A stretch of DNA of 64,000 nucleotides from Aldehydirespirator sp965221605 (lineage in GTDB: Bacteria > Actinomycetota > Acidimicrobiia > Acidimicrobiales > Aldehydirespiratoraceae), in the NCBI GenBank assembly GCA_965221605.1, contig CBDCSK010000009.1, positions 248,001 through 312,000 on the forward strand. Reading direction: 5' to 3'. The notes beneath the pieces were generated by a model. It saw nothing but the letters and a program-made list of their open reading frames with translations, searched no databases and was not told the DNA's origin. Below, piece by piece: positions 1 to 8,658 of the stretch; positions within the stretch are counted from its first letter, which is position 1, and the number at the start of each line of letters is the position of its first letter. Made by a program: the position numbers and the translations under genes.

Positions 1-635
1 CCGCCTACACCTACGCAGCCCACGTCGAGTGGATGCGAGAGTTCCTGCAAGCCACCGCGGCCGAGCGGGGCTCAGGCCCGTTGCACCTGTTCGGCCAGGA
101 CTGGGGCGGCCTCATCGGGCTGCGACTGGCGGCCGAGAACCCGGACCTGTTCGACCGGCTGATCCTGGCCAACACCGCTCTCCCGGTGGGCGACTCCCCC
201 GGCGCCGGCTTCGACTTCTGGCGCCAGTTCAGCCAGGACGTGCCGTTCCTCGACTGCGGGCGGCTGGTCGAGAACGCCACCGCCAACGAACTGAGCGAGG
301 CCGCGGTCGAGGCCTACCGTGCGCCGTTCCCCGCCGAGGCGCACATGGCCGGGGCTCGCCAGTTCCCGCTGCTGGTGCCGGTGTCGCCCGACGACCCGGC
401 CGTGCCCGCCAACCGGGCCGCCTGGGACGTCCTCGGCCAGTGGACCAAGCCGGTGCTGACCCTGTGGGCACCCGGCGACCCGGTGCTGGGCGGGCTCCAG
501 CCCTTCATGATCGAGCGCATCCCGGGCGCGGCCGGCCAGCCCCACGCCCAGTTCGAGCCGGCCAGCCACTTCATCCAGGAGGACCAGGGCCCAGCCCTAG
601 CCGAGTCCATCAACGCCTGGCTTTCCGCCGGCTGA
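1..635 (+). CDS. Haloalkane dehalogenase-like alpha/beta hydrolase (5' end outside window)
   Basis: The reading frame is open from the first bases, so the N-terminus lies upstream; about 211 residues are visible. The nucleophile elbow reads FGQDWGGLIG, with Asp as nucleophile followed by Trp, as in haloalkane dehalogenases, where that Trp helps hold the released halide. An acidic position follows in LWAPGDPVLG, and a late His in ASHFIQEDQGP fits the catalytic base. Members hydrolyse carbon-halogen bonds to alcohol and halide in the cytoplasm. Asp rather than Ser at the elbow argues against an ordinary esterase; an epoxide hydrolase is the main alternative. The substrate cannot be predicted. 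Confidence 0.8.
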   Translation, partial: AYTYAAHVEWMREFLQATAAERGSGPLHLFGQDWGGLIGLRLAAENPDLFDRLILANTALPVGDSPGAGFDFWRQFSQDVPFLDCGRLVENATANELSEAAVEAYRAPFPAEAHMAGARQFPLLVPVSPDDPAVPANRAAWDVLGQWTKPVLTLWAPGDPVLGGLQPFMIERIPGAAGQPHAQFEPASHFIQEDQGPALAESINAWLSAG

Positions 636-701
636 CTCCCTGGACCGACAGCACCACAGAGCTCGAGTGACTAGGGCGACTGTCCTGCTGGACGCGTAGC
701 C

Positions 702-1199
702 ATGATGCCGGTCCGGTTCGTCGACAAGCAACGAGTATCGAAGGGCGTGGGCCAGTGGCTGAAGCCTCTGGCTGTATTCGAGGCCGTGGTCGTCGTTCTC
801 GTGGTGTCGATTCTTCTCGTCGACGAGAGTGCCGGCTCCCCGTGGGAGTGGGTCGGCGGCATTGCCGTGGTCGCCCTGGCGGGGGGCCTCCTCCCGGCGC
901 TCCTTTGGACGATGCAGCTGCGGGTGCGGGTCGACGACCGTCACTACACCGTCCGCCTCTGGCCCACACCCTTCAAGTCGCAGGTCTCGAGACGCGAGAT
1001 CAGGAAAGTCTACGGCCGCGAGGTCGACCCCATGAGGGACTACGGCGGCTGGGGCCTGAAGGGCAAACGGCGCGACCTGCTCTACTCGCTCGGCGGCAAG
1101 CAGGCCGTCACCGTCGAATACCGCCGCAAGAGCCAGACCCGCAAACTCACCGTAACCACCGAGCGAGCCGACGAACTACTCACCGCCCTAACGAGCTAG
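702..1199 (+). CDS. Small membrane protein with a C-terminal basic domain
   Basis: A 165-residue protein starting at the first of two adjacent ATG codons. Residues about 22-42 and 50-72 are hydrophobic and should form two membrane helices. The remaining 90 residues are polar and rich in Arg and Lys, with a GGWGLKGKRRDLLYSLGG stretch resembling the conserved core of small membrane proteins of the DUF6141 type; that family link is from memory and tentative. The fold suggested is a short transmembrane hairpin with a cytoplasmic beta-rich domain. It stands alone downstream of the dehalogenase and no function can be assigned. Confidence 0.6.
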   Translation: MMPVRFVDKQRVSKGVGQWLKPLAVFEAVVVVLVVSILLVDESAGSPWEWVGGIAVVALAGGLLPALLWTMQLRVRVDDRHYTVRLWPTPFKSQVSRREIRKVYGREVDPMRDYGGWGLKGKRRDLLYSLGGKQAVTVEYRRKSQTRKLTVTTERADELLTALTS

Positions 1200-1321
1200 G
1201 GCTGGTAACGGTCCCTGCCGTAGAGTGGGCGGGCCAGATGTGGCGAAGGCACCCGCACGAATCTCTGCGCCTGGCGCGAATGCCGACAGGATCGAGTCGC
1301 GGTGTGATCGCGCTATGCAAG

Positions 1322-1356
1322 TCCTACAATCAAATCTACTGTAAATCTATGTAGGA
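1322..1356. promoter_or_regulatory. AT-rich inverted repeat upstream of the TA-like pair
   Basis: Arms TCCTACA (1322-1328) and TGTAGGA (1350-1356) are exact complements, separated by 21 bases of AT-rich sequence in an otherwise GC-rich region. The position upstream of a two-gene toxin-antitoxin-like operon fits an operator or promoter. This is inference from sequence symmetry only. Confidence 0.3.
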
Positions 1357-1521
1357 TCATGGCCAGATCCGAGTGCGGCGAGTCGGAGGTCCGACACAAT
1401 GACCACAAGCTCCACCCCTCAAGCCGAGGTCATCGGGGACAAACTCGTAGGCCTCAGCCTCACCACCCGAGGTGATACCGTGCCCGCCAGCAGGCCGTCT
1501 GCATCCAGGAGGAACGGCGAG

Positions 1522-1695
1522 ATGACCGTCAACTACGTCAGCCGTGACGAACTCCGCGATCGGGTCAGGCAGGACGTCTCAAGAGTCGGCATGACGCTCG
1601 AGGAGTTCATAGCAGAGGGCGAGGCAGACGCCCTGACCGATGGGAATCTCCGGGACCTCTGGCTGATCTACGGCGACCTGATCGCAGAGGAGTGA
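1522..1695 (+). CDS. Small antitoxin-like protein
   Basis: A 57-residue protein beginning MTVNYVSRDEL and containing MTLEEFIAEGEADALT, resembling the short helical partner proteins found in actinobacterial toxin-antitoxin-like pairs. A GGAGG ribosome-binding site precedes this ATG by about ten bases. A longer version from the ATG at 1399 also has a GGAGG site, but its extra 41 residues look unlike conserved protein sequence, so the shorter start is preferred. The stop overlaps the GTG start of the next gene (GTGA), showing translational coupling. The antitoxin role is inferred from size and arrangement; no known antitoxin domain is recognised. Confidence 0.55.
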   Translation: MTVNYVSRDELRDRVRQDVSRVGMTLEEFIAEGEADALTDGNLRDLWLIYGDLIAEE

Positions 1696-2399
1696 CAGAG
1701 ACGCCCCTCGAGCATGCCGTCGAGGGCTTCATCAGCAGACTCAACAACGTCATCGACGCGAGCATCCACACCGACATCCGGTTCGCGGCGGAGTTCTTCG
1801 AGCCTGACGAGCGAGCCATCGTCCAGTTTCCGATTCCTGCCGACCGCCGCTCACCTGGCTTGCCGCTTGTTCGCCCCAACGATGACAGCCAGCCGTCGAA
1901 CCTGTTTCTGCGAGCCCAATACAGAGTGGAGATGGACGACACGAACGTCCATCTGCAAGTCATCACCTCAACTGTGGGCCTGCTGGTTGACGTCACCGGC
2001 GGCCAGAGCGATCCACGGCCGCTCGTGCGAGTCGAGTACGACCGGCGGCGCTCGAAGCCCGGTAGACCGGCGGCGCACGTCCATCTACATGCCAACTCAC
2101 CTGAACTGGCATGGATCTACGGTTCCAGCGGGCAACCGGCGCCTGATCTCCACGCGCTGCACTTCCCCGTTGGCGGAAGGCGCTTCCGCCCGACGCTGGA
2201 GGACTTCCTCCTGTTCCTAGACCGCGAGAGGATCTTCACGAACTGGAAGCCCGGATGGCGGGCAAAGGTCATCGAGTCACTAGCGGAGTGGGACCGATCC
2301 CAGGCACGAACAACGGTCCGCCGCTACCCCGACGAAGCCATCGCACAACTGGAGGACCTTGGCTACGTCGTGACTCCGCCCGGAGAACCGGGCGGCTAG
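1692..2399 (+). CDS. Unrecognised 235-residue partner protein (possible toxin)
   Basis: The GTG start overlaps the stop of the upstream 57-residue gene by four bases, so the two are co-translated. A histidine-rich strand, AAHVHLHANSPEL, lies near residue 130, and LHFPVGGRRFRPTLEDFLLFL near residue 160; these look like conserved positions. I do not recognise the family. The pairing with a tiny upstream gene and the HxHxH-like cluster could suit a toxin or nuclease, but nothing in the sequence proves it. Base composition is lower in GC than the flanking fpg and engB genes, compatible with acquisition. Confidence 0.55.
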   Translation: MTETPLEHAVEGFISRLNNVIDASIHTDIRFAAEFFEPDERAIVQFPIPADRRSPGLPLVRPNDDSQPSNLFLRAQYRVEMDDTNVHLQVITSTVGLLVDVTGGQSDPRPLVRVEYDRRRSKPGRPAAHVHLHANSPELAWIYGSSGQPAPDLHALHFPVGGRRFRPTLEDFLLFLDRERIFTNWKPGWRAKVIESLAEWDRSQARTTVRRYPDEAIAQLEDLGYVVTPPGEPGG

Positions 2400-2454
2400 A
2401 CAGAGGCCGATCTCTAGACTGCTGGTGCGGCTGACCGGACGAGGGCTGGCAACG

Positions 2455-3234
2455 GTGCCTGAGATTATTGAGGTGGAGGCTTACCGTCGGGCCATCTCGG
2501 CCACGGAGGGTCGCAGGATCACTCGGGTGCACGCACCCGATGAGTGGTTCGCCAAGGGAGCAACCACCACCGACGGGCTGCGCCTGGAGTTGACCGGGGC
2601 GCGAATCGAGGCGGTGCGGCGGATCGGCAAGCTCGCGATCGTCGACACCGACGGGCCCCGGCTGGGGCTGCGGTTCGGCATGACCGGCAAGATCGTGGTG
2701 GACGGGGCCATGCCCATCGACCACCTGCTCTATGACAGCCCTCGCCACGAGCCTGCATGGGACCGGTTCGGACTCGAGTTCGACGGCGGCGGCGCCATGG
2801 TGCTGCGTGACCCGCGGCGACTGGGCGGCGTGCAGCTCGACCCCGACGAGACGGCGCTGGGACCCGATGCGCTGTCGCTGACGCTCGGCCAGCTGCGCAA
2901 AGCCCTGGCTGGGTCGACGGTGGCGCTGAAGGCACGGCTACTCGACCAGCGCCGGGTGGCCGGGCTCGGCAACCTGCTGGTCGATGAAGCGTTGTGGCGG
3001 GCCGGCCTGTCCCCCGTCCGGGAGGCCCGATCCCTGGACCCGAAGGAGACGGCCCGGCTGCATCGCCATATCCGGCGCACGCTGGCGGTGCTCAGCGAGA
3101 GGGGCGGCTCCCACACCGGCGACCTCCAGCCCGCCCGGGTCCGGGGCGGTTGCTGCCCCCGCACCGGGGCGCCGCTGCGCCGCGAGCAGGTCGGCGGCCG
3201 CACCACCTACTGGTGCCCCGAGCACCAGCTCTGA
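2455..3234 (+). CDS. Fpg/Nei-family DNA glycosylase-AP lyase
   Basis: The GTG at 2455 gives a product beginning (M)PEIIEVEAY; Pro then Glu after the removed Met are the catalytic residues of the Fpg/Nei family, which excises oxidised bases and cleaves the abasic site. This start is preferred over the in-frame GTG at 2425, which would bury the catalytic proline. VAGLGNLLVDEALW near residue 170 matches the helix-two-turns-helix region. The C-terminal zinc finger is degenerate: the usual four cysteines appear as C..T and C..H in CCPRTGAPL and WCPEHQL. It precedes engB by 22 bases. Fpg and Nei cannot be separated by eye. Confidence 0.85.
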   Translation: MPEIIEVEAYRRAISATEGRRITRVHAPDEWFAKGATTTDGLRLELTGARIEAVRRIGKLAIVDTDGPRLGLRFGMTGKIVVDGAMPIDHLLYDSPRHEPAWDRFGLEFDGGGAMVLRDPRRLGGVQLDPDETALGPDALSLTLGQLRKALAGSTVALKARLLDQRRVAGLGNLLVDEALWRAGLSPVREARSLDPKETARLHRHIRRTLAVLSERGGSHTGDLQPARVRGGCCPRTGAPLRREQVGGRTTYWCPEHQL

Positions 3235-3256
3235 CCTCTGTCTCTAGCCTGAGCGG

Positions 3257-3850
3257 ATGGCTGGGCCGCTGGCGCTGCGCTTCGTGTCGTCGTATCCCCG
3301 TGCCGGGCAGATGCCAGCCACGGTGGCCGAGATCGCGCTGGTGGGGCGGTCCAACGTGGGCAAGTCGTCGCTGCTGAACGCGCTGGCTCAGCGCAAGCAG
3401 TTGGCCCGCACGTCGAAGACCCCCGGCGCCACCCGGCTGCTCAACGCGTTCGAGTTGGGCGCCGAGGGGTCGGGTCGCTGGCTGGTGGACCTTCCCGGCT
3501 ACGGCTTCGCCAAGGCATCCAAGGCGGAGCAGGGCCGCTGGAGCTCGATGGCCGAAGGCTACCTCGCCGACCGGGAGCCCCTGCGGGGCGTGCTGCACCT
3601 CATCGACGGCGAGATCGGCCCCACCCGCCTCGACCTCCAGACGGTCGAATGGCTCGACGGGCTGGACCTGCCCGTCACCTACGTTGCCACCAAGGCCGAC
3701 AAGGTCCGCCCGTCCCGACGAGGCGCCCGCAAGGCCGATCTCGCGGCCAAGCTCGGCACCGAGCGGGGTGCAGTCCATTGGACCAGCGCCGCCAAGGGCA
3801 CCGGCATCAGCGAGCTAAGGGTGCTGGTGACCGCACTGCTTCACGCCTAG
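3257..3850 (+). CDS. engB: Ribosome biogenesis GTPase EngB (YsxC/YihA)
   Basis: A 197-residue protein with the full set of GTPase motifs: G1 GRSNVGKSSL near residue 33, G2 TPGATR, G3 DLPGYGFA near residue 80, G4 TKAD near residue 140 and G5 TSAAKGTG. Length and order match EngB, an essential GTPase for 50S subunit assembly. It lies directly downstream of the fpg-like gene on the same strand. Confidence 0.93.
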   Translation: MAGPLALRFVSSYPRAGQMPATVAEIALVGRSNVGKSSLLNALAQRKQLARTSKTPGATRLLNAFELGAEGSGRWLVDLPGYGFAKASKAEQGRWSSMAEGYLADREPLRGVLHLIDGEIGPTRLDLQTVEWLDGLDLPVTYVATKADKVRPSRRGARKADLAAKLGTERGAVHWTSAAKGTGISELRVLVTALLHA

Positions 3851-3920
3851 GGCTCGCCCCGGAGAGTTCTGTTTGCACAAGTCGGCCATAGTGGACAAGA
3901 AACGCACACAGAACTGGCGG

Positions 3921-5108
3921 CTAGGGAGTAGAGGTGGCGGCCAGGGAGGCGACCGCGGCGGGCAGCCCGTGGCCGTGGGGCAGCCCCAGCACGGTCATGG
4001 CGGTCTCCAGGCCGCCGAGAGCACCGAGCAGCATCGGCTCGTTGAGGTCGCCGAGATGGCCGATGCGGAAGGTCCGGCCCTCCAGCGAGCTCATCATCCC
4101 GGACCCGACGCTGACCCTGAAGCGGTCCCGGGCCATCTCGATCAGCGGGCCCGCGGCGATGTCGCCGGTGCGCACGCAGGTGATGGCCGCGGTGCGGTGC
4201 TTGGGCTCGGCGATGTTGATCTCCCACGGGCCGCCTGCCGCCCACCCGTCCACCGCGGCGTGCACGGCAGTGGCCCAGCGACGGTGGCGAGCTACCGAGG
4301 CGTCGATCCCGCCGTTCTCTGCGATCATGTCGAGCGCAGCCCGGAGGGCGAACATGTGCTGGATGGGCGGGGTGCCGCCGAAGCGCATGTAGATGTGTCC
4401 CCTCTCGAACCGAGGCGCCCACGCCAGATGGAACCGGGGCGTGGACGCCGAGCGGTTGCGCTCCAGGGCCCGCTCGCTCAACGCGCAGAACGACAGGCCG
4501 GGCGGCATCATCAGCCCCTTCTGGGATGCGGCCACCACCACGTCGATCCCCCAGTCCCGCATGCGCAGCGGCTCGATGCCCAGCGAGCACACCCCGTCCA
4601 CCACGAACAGCGCGGGATGGCCGGCCGAGTCGATGGCGGCCCGCATGGCGGCCAGATCGGTGACCGCGCCGGTCGAGGTCTCGGTGTGGACGATGCACAC
4701 GTTGCGGATCCGATGGGACGTGTCGGCGGCCAGGATGTCGGCGATCTCGGCCGGGTCGGTCGGGCTCCTCATATGCTCCGACGTGGAAACCACCTCGTAG
4801 CCGAGGTGTCGGGCCATCATGGCCCAGCGCTTGCCGAACAGCCCGCAGTCGGGGATCAGCACCGCGTCACCGGGGTCGAGGGTGTTGGTCAGGGCCGACT
4901 CCCAGGAGCCGTGGCCCACCGTGGTCAGCACCACGATCTCGTCGGCCCCGCCGAACACATCGGGCAGCTCGGCCCAGACGCTGTCGGCCAGCGCGATGAA
5001 GTCGGGGTCGGCGAAGTCGATGGCCGGGCGCCGGAAGGCCTCCAGCACCCGGTCCGGGATGTTGGTCGGCCCCGGATTCTGGACGAAGTACCGCCCGGGA
5101 GCGCTCAC
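3921..5108 (-). CDS. Class V aminotransferase (serine/alanine-glyoxylate type)
   Basis: 395 residues from a GTG start at 5108, giving MSAPGRYFVQNPGPTNIP, the usual opening of the alanine/serine-glyoxylate aminotransferase group. The PLP-binding lysine is in VVAASQKGLMMPPGLSF and is followed by the GTPP-like loop. Such enzymes move an amino group from serine or alanine to glyoxylate. The start overlaps the stop of the upstream nitronate monooxygenase gene (GTGA), so the two are co-translated. Exact substrates cannot be read from sequence. Confidence 0.85.
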   Translation of the reverse strand: MSAPGRYFVQNPGPTNIPDRVLEAFRRPAIDFADPDFIALADSVWAELPDVFGGADEIVVLTTVGHGSWESALTNTLDPGDAVLIPDCGLFGKRWAMMARHLGYEVVSTSEHMRSPTDPAEIADILAADTSHRIRNVCIVHTETSTGAVTDLAAMRAAIDSAGHPALFVVDGVCSLGIEPLRMRDWGIDVVVAASQKGLMMPPGLSFCALSERALERNRSASTPRFHLAWAPRFERGHIYMRFGGTPPIQHMFALRAALDMIAENGGIDASVARHRRWATAVHAAVDGWAAGGPWEINIAEPKHRTAAITCVRTGDIAAGPLIEMARDRFRVSVGSGMMSSLEGRTFRIGHLGDLNEPMLLGALGGLETAMTVLGLPHGHGLPAAVASLAATSTP

Positions 5109-6250
5109 GACTCGAGCCGGGCGGCCAGGGACTCCACCGAGTCGATGAACTCCTCGATGATCTCGTACACCACCTGGGCGCTGGTCTTCGACTGGTTCAT
5201 GGTGCCCACGATCTGCCCGACGAAGTAGTTGGCCAGCTTCTCGGCCCCCGAGCCCGCGGTGTGAGCGGCCCGCTCGATGCGGCGCTGGGCGGTGCGGGTC
5301 AGCACCGGCTGGAGCGGCATGCCGAGCGGGTCGGGGGTGTCGCCGCGGTGCCACTCCTCGGTCCACGCCGACTTGAGCATGCGGGCCGGCTTGCCGGTGA
5401 GGGAGCGCGACCGCATCGTGTCCGACGACGTGGCCTCCAGCATCTTGTCCTTAACCACCGGGTGAGTCTCGGCCTCGGCGGTGGTCAGCCACACCGAGCC
5501 GCACCACACGCCCTCGGCCCCGAGGGCCATCGCGGCGGCCATCTGCCGGCCCCGGCCGATCCCGCCCGCGCCCAGCACGGGCACGTCCACCGCGTCCACG
5601 ATCTCGGGGATCAGCACCATGGAGCCGATCTCGCCGGTGTGCCCGCCGGCCTCGTATCCCTGGGCGATGATGATGTCGACCCCGGCGGCCTGATGGCGCT
5701 CGGCATGCACGGCTCGGCCGGCCAGGGCGCCGACCAGCTTGCCGGCGTCCTTGGCCGCGTCGATCATGTACTGCGGCGGCGGGCCCAGGGCGTTGGCCAC
5801 GAACGCGCCCCCGTGGGCCAGGGCGATCTCCAGCTGAGCACCGGCCGCGTCGACCGAGAACGGGGTGGCGTCGCCCAGGCTGCCGAAGGACGTGAGCGAG
5901 TCGGCGCTGTCGTCGGCGGGCAGCTGCGGCACGTCGTAGCGGGCCAGGATGTCGTCCACGAAGTCGACGTGGGTGGCCGGGATGAGCTGGCGGACATCGT
6001 CGAGGCTGTAGCCGCCGTCGGGGCCGCCGGTCAGGCTGGCCGGGATGATCACGTCCACGCCGTAGGGCCGGTCGCCGACCTCGGCCTCGATCCAGTCCAG
6101 GTCGATGTCCAGGCTCTCGGGCGAGTGGGCCACCGCGCCCAGCACCCCCATCCCGCCAGCCTTGGACACCGCGGCCACCACGTCACGGCAGTGGCTGAAG
6201 GCCAGGACCGGGAACTCGATGCCCAGCATTTCGGTGATGCGCGTCTTCAC
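5105..6250 (-). CDS. Nitronate monooxygenase family FMN enzyme
   Basis: 381 residues from GTG at 6250, giving MKTRITEMLGIEFPVLAF, the standard start of 2-nitropropane dioxygenase/nitronate monooxygenase family proteins. GGMGVLGA near residue 30, AQGYEAGGHTGEIGS and PVLGAGGIGRGRQMAAAMALGAEGVWCGS form the FMN and phosphate-binding barrel motifs. Members oxidise nitronates or act as related flavin oxidoreductases. A longer reading frame continues upstream but adds a basic stretch atypical of the family. It is coupled to the aminotransferase that follows. Confidence 0.85.
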   Translation of the reverse strand: MKTRITEMLGIEFPVLAFSHCRDVVAAVSKAGGMGVLGAVAHSPESLDIDLDWIEAEVGDRPYGVDVIIPASLTGGPDGGYSLDDVRQLIPATHVDFVDDILARYDVPQLPADDSADSLTSFGSLGDATPFSVDAAGAQLEIALAHGGAFVANALGPPPQYMIDAAKDAGKLVGALAGRAVHAERHQAAGVDIIIAQGYEAGGHTGEIGSMVLIPEIVDAVDVPVLGAGGIGRGRQMAAAMALGAEGVWCGSVWLTTAEAETHPVVKDKMLEATSSDTMRSRSLTGKPARMLKSAWTEEWHRGDTPDPLGMPLQPVLTRTAQRRIERAAHTAGSGAEKLANYFVGQIVGTMNQSKTSAQVVYEIIEEFIDSVESLAARLES

Positions 6251-6389
6251 GGCCCGCGAGCCTACTTTCGTGAGACGGCTTGCCGCCCGGCCGGCCCTCC
6301 GAACCGGCAGCAGAATGCACGCCATCCGTGCACAACACTGCCAATTCGGCTGCGAGGCTCAGGGGGCCGGCGCGCCCGCGTCTCGCTCC

Positions 6390-6780
6390 AGGTGAGGCCG
6401 GCCTCCACGTTGGGCTCGCGGGGCAGGCCCAGGACGTGCTCGGCCACGATGTTGCGCTGGACCGCGAACGTGCCGCCGCCCAGCGTGAGCGCGGGCGAGA
6501 ACAGCAGGCCGTAGTGCCAGATCGGATCGACGTCGGGGAACTGGCCGCCGCCGCGGGGGAAGTTGACCTCGGTGGCGCCGGACTGCATGGACTTGGGGAT
6601 CTCGCCGGCCGGCCCCGACCCGGTGAGCATCCCGGCCGGGCCGACGGTGGCCGCGGCCAGTGGGGCACCACGTATCCGGCCTCCGCCAGCTGCCGGCCGG
6701 TGGGCTCGGGATGGTCGGCCAGCCAGCGCCTGACCGCAACCCGGCGGGGGTCGTCGTCGGGAGGCAGGTCGAAGTCCATG
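6390..6780 (-). pseudogene. Acyl-CoA dehydrogenase remnant with internal deletion
   Basis: About 45 N-terminal residues, MDFDLPPDDDPRRVAVRRW onward to YVVPHWPRP, are joined in a different frame to a C-terminal part ending GGGTFAVQRNIVAEHVLGL, the typical C-terminal helix of FadE-type acyl-CoA dehydrogenases. Family members run near 390 residues; only about 130 can be assigned here, so roughly two-thirds, including the active site, is missing. The gene is non-functional. It lies between the P450 and nitronate monooxygenase genes, all on the minus strand. Confidence 0.75.
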
Positions 6781-6900
6781 CGAGTTCTCACTCTCGCCCC
6801 ATCAACGCGCCCTCGCAACAGGCCTTGATCTGGGCCTCGCTATTCGACGTGCTGAGCGGCACCCTGCCATGGCCGGCGAAACCTGTCGGACCGTGGCCCG

Positions 6901-8124
6901 TCAGGCGAGGCGGACGGGAAGGGACTTCAGCGCGTTGTTCAGGTTGGAGCGCTGCCGTCTCGGCTCGCCCGCGAGCTCGATTCGCCCGAAGCGGGCCAGC
7001 AACTCCTCGAAGAACACCCGTCCCTCGAGCCGGGCCAGATGCACGCCCAGACAGAAGTGGGTGCCGATCCCGAAGGACAGGTGAGGGTTCGGGTTTCGGG
7101 AGATGTCGAAGGAATGGGGGTCCTCGAACACCACCTCGTCTCGGTTGGCCGACGTGTAGACCATCGCCACCTTGTCGCCCGCCGCGATCGGCTGGCCCGC
7201 GATCTCGGCGTCGGCCACCGCCGTGCGCCTGAAGTAGTGCAGGGGGTTGGCCCAGCGAAGCACCTCTTCGACCATGCCCGGTATCGCCTCCCGACGTTGC
7301 CGCACCTGCGCCAGCTGCTCGGGGTGTTGCAACAGGGCCAGCAGCCCGCTGGACAGCATGGTGCGGGTGGTGTCGTTGCCGGCCGTCACGAGCTGGACGA
7401 AGAAGCGGCCGAAGTCGATGTCGGTCATCAGACGGCCATCGAAGCGACTCCCGAGCAGCACGTCGGTGAGGTCCTCCTGCACGGGCATGGTGCGGCGGCG
7501 GGCCGCGAAGCCCATGGCGTACATCGCCATCTCCACGCTGGAGGAGCCCCGCTCGGACGGGTCGGCTATATCGGGGTCCTGGCCCCCGGAGTTGCGCTCG
7601 GCCATGGCGTGGATCGCCGGCCAGTCCTCGCGGGGCAGTCCCAGCAGCTGGCCCACCACCGCACTCGGCAGCTGGGCGCACACGTCGTGGACGAACTCCA
7701 CCTCGACCCCCGCTCCTGCGACGACCTGAGCCTGAGACTTGATCGGGTCCAGGATGGCGGTGGTGATGGCCCGGATGCGTGCCTCGAGCCGTCCGATCAC
7801 CCTGGCCTTGAACTCCGGCGAGACCGGCTTGCGGTAGGCGGTGTGGCGGGGCGGGTCCATGGCCAGGAGCATGTCGCGCATGGCTTCGAGGCTGGCCAGT
7901 TCGAGGTCCTCGAGCACCACCCCGCCCTCGCTGGCCGAGAACAGCTCCGGATGGCGGGCCACATGAACCACGTCGGCGTGGCGCAGCACCGCCCAGTAGC
8001 CGGCCTGGTCGGGCACCTCCTGCCAGCAGACGGGCTGCTCGCGGCGCAGGCGGCTGAAGGCGTCGTGCGGCGGGCCATCCACATAGGCATCGGGGGAATA
8101 GATGTCGGCGGCGGTGTCGGTCAT
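6901..8124 (-). CDS. Cytochrome P450
   Basis: 407 residues from ATG at 8124 (MTDTAADIYSPDAYVDG). The I-helix oxygen-activation motif AGNDTTR is near residue 245, the ExxR pair in EEVLRW near 285, and the haem-binding loop LSFGIGTHFCLG places the proximal Cys near 354. This is a soluble bacterial class I P450 needing separate ferredoxin and reductase, neither encoded here. The haem loop and the preceding TSANRDEVVF resemble actinobacterial P450s acting on sterols or branched lipids (CYP125/142-like), an inference from resemblance only. An upstream in-frame extension rich in Arg and Pro was rejected as the start. Confidence 0.9.
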   Translation of the reverse strand: MTDTAADIYSPDAYVDGPPHDAFSRLRREQPVCWQEVPDQAGYWAVLRHADVVHVARHPELFSASEGGVVLEDLELASLEAMRDMLLAMDPPRHTAYRKPVSPEFKARVIGRLEARIRAITTAILDPIKSQAQVVAGAGVEVEFVHDVCAQLPSAVVGQLLGLPREDWPAIHAMAERNSGGQDPDIADPSERGSSSVEMAMYAMGFAARRRTMPVQEDLTDVLLGSRFDGRLMTDIDFGRFFVQLVTAGNDTTRTMLSSGLLALLQHPEQLAQVRQRREAIPGMVEEVLRWANPLHYFRRTAVADAEIAGQPIAAGDKVAMVYTSANRDEVVFEDPHSFDISRNPNPHLSFGIGTHFCLGVHLARLEGRVFFEELLARFGRIELAGEPRRQRSNLNNALKSLPVRLA

Positions 8125-8293
8125 CGGTCGGGGCCGCGGGCGCCGACGGTCTGGGCGCGGCGCGGCCGCAGACGGCATGGTAGTGATGGCCGCGCCGTCC
8201 GGTCGGGGATGAATTGGGCTGCTCACTCGTTACCCTCGTTCGATGGTCCCCGCCTCTACGAGGACCGCAAGCGATCCACGGAGGCTGATCACG

Positions 8294-8584
8294 ATGGCAA
8301 CCGGACGATCCAGCTTCGCCAAGCGCCAGCGCGACATGGCCAAGAAGGCCCGAGCCGAGGCCAAGCGCCAGAAGCGCCTCGGACGGGGTGAGCTGTACGA
8401 ACTGGAGCACGGCCGTCAGGACGACGAGGACGCCGACGCCCCATCGAGCGCTCCGACGCTGAGCAACGACGAGATCATGGCCAAGGTGGAGGACCTGCAC
8501 CGTCGCTACGACGACGGGCAGCTCGACCTGGAGACCTTCGATGAGCAGCGGGCCAGCCTGATGGCCCAGATCTCGGTCGACTGA
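8294..8584 (+). CDS. Small basic/acidic helical protein, SHOCT-like C-terminus
   Basis: 96 residues from ATG at 8294. The N-terminal 35 residues (SSFAKRQRDMAKKARAEAKR) are strongly basic and helical, the middle is acidic, and the C-terminus (VEDLHRRYDDGQLDLETFDE) resembles the short C-terminal SHOCT-type helix pair. Small proteins with this basic opening occur widely in bacteria and are uncharacterised; nucleic-acid binding is plausible. It lies between the divergent P450 and the guaB-like gene. Confidence 0.65.
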   Translation: MATGRSSFAKRQRDMAKKARAEAKRQKRLGRGELYELEHGRQDDEDADAPSSAPTLSNDEIMAKVEDLHRRYDDGQLDLETFDEQRASLMAQISVD

Positions 8585-8658
8585 GCAACTCGCTCGAGCA
8601 CTCTCGGGGGCTTGCCTTGCCGGCCCGGGTTGCCTGCGTGCGGTAGGTTGGCGACGTC

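Noticed and set aside
3866..3913. Inverted AGTTCTGT/ACAGAACT between engB and the aminotransferase gene
   Set aside because: Eight-base arms 30-40 bases apart, no T-tract; too weak to call as terminator or operator.
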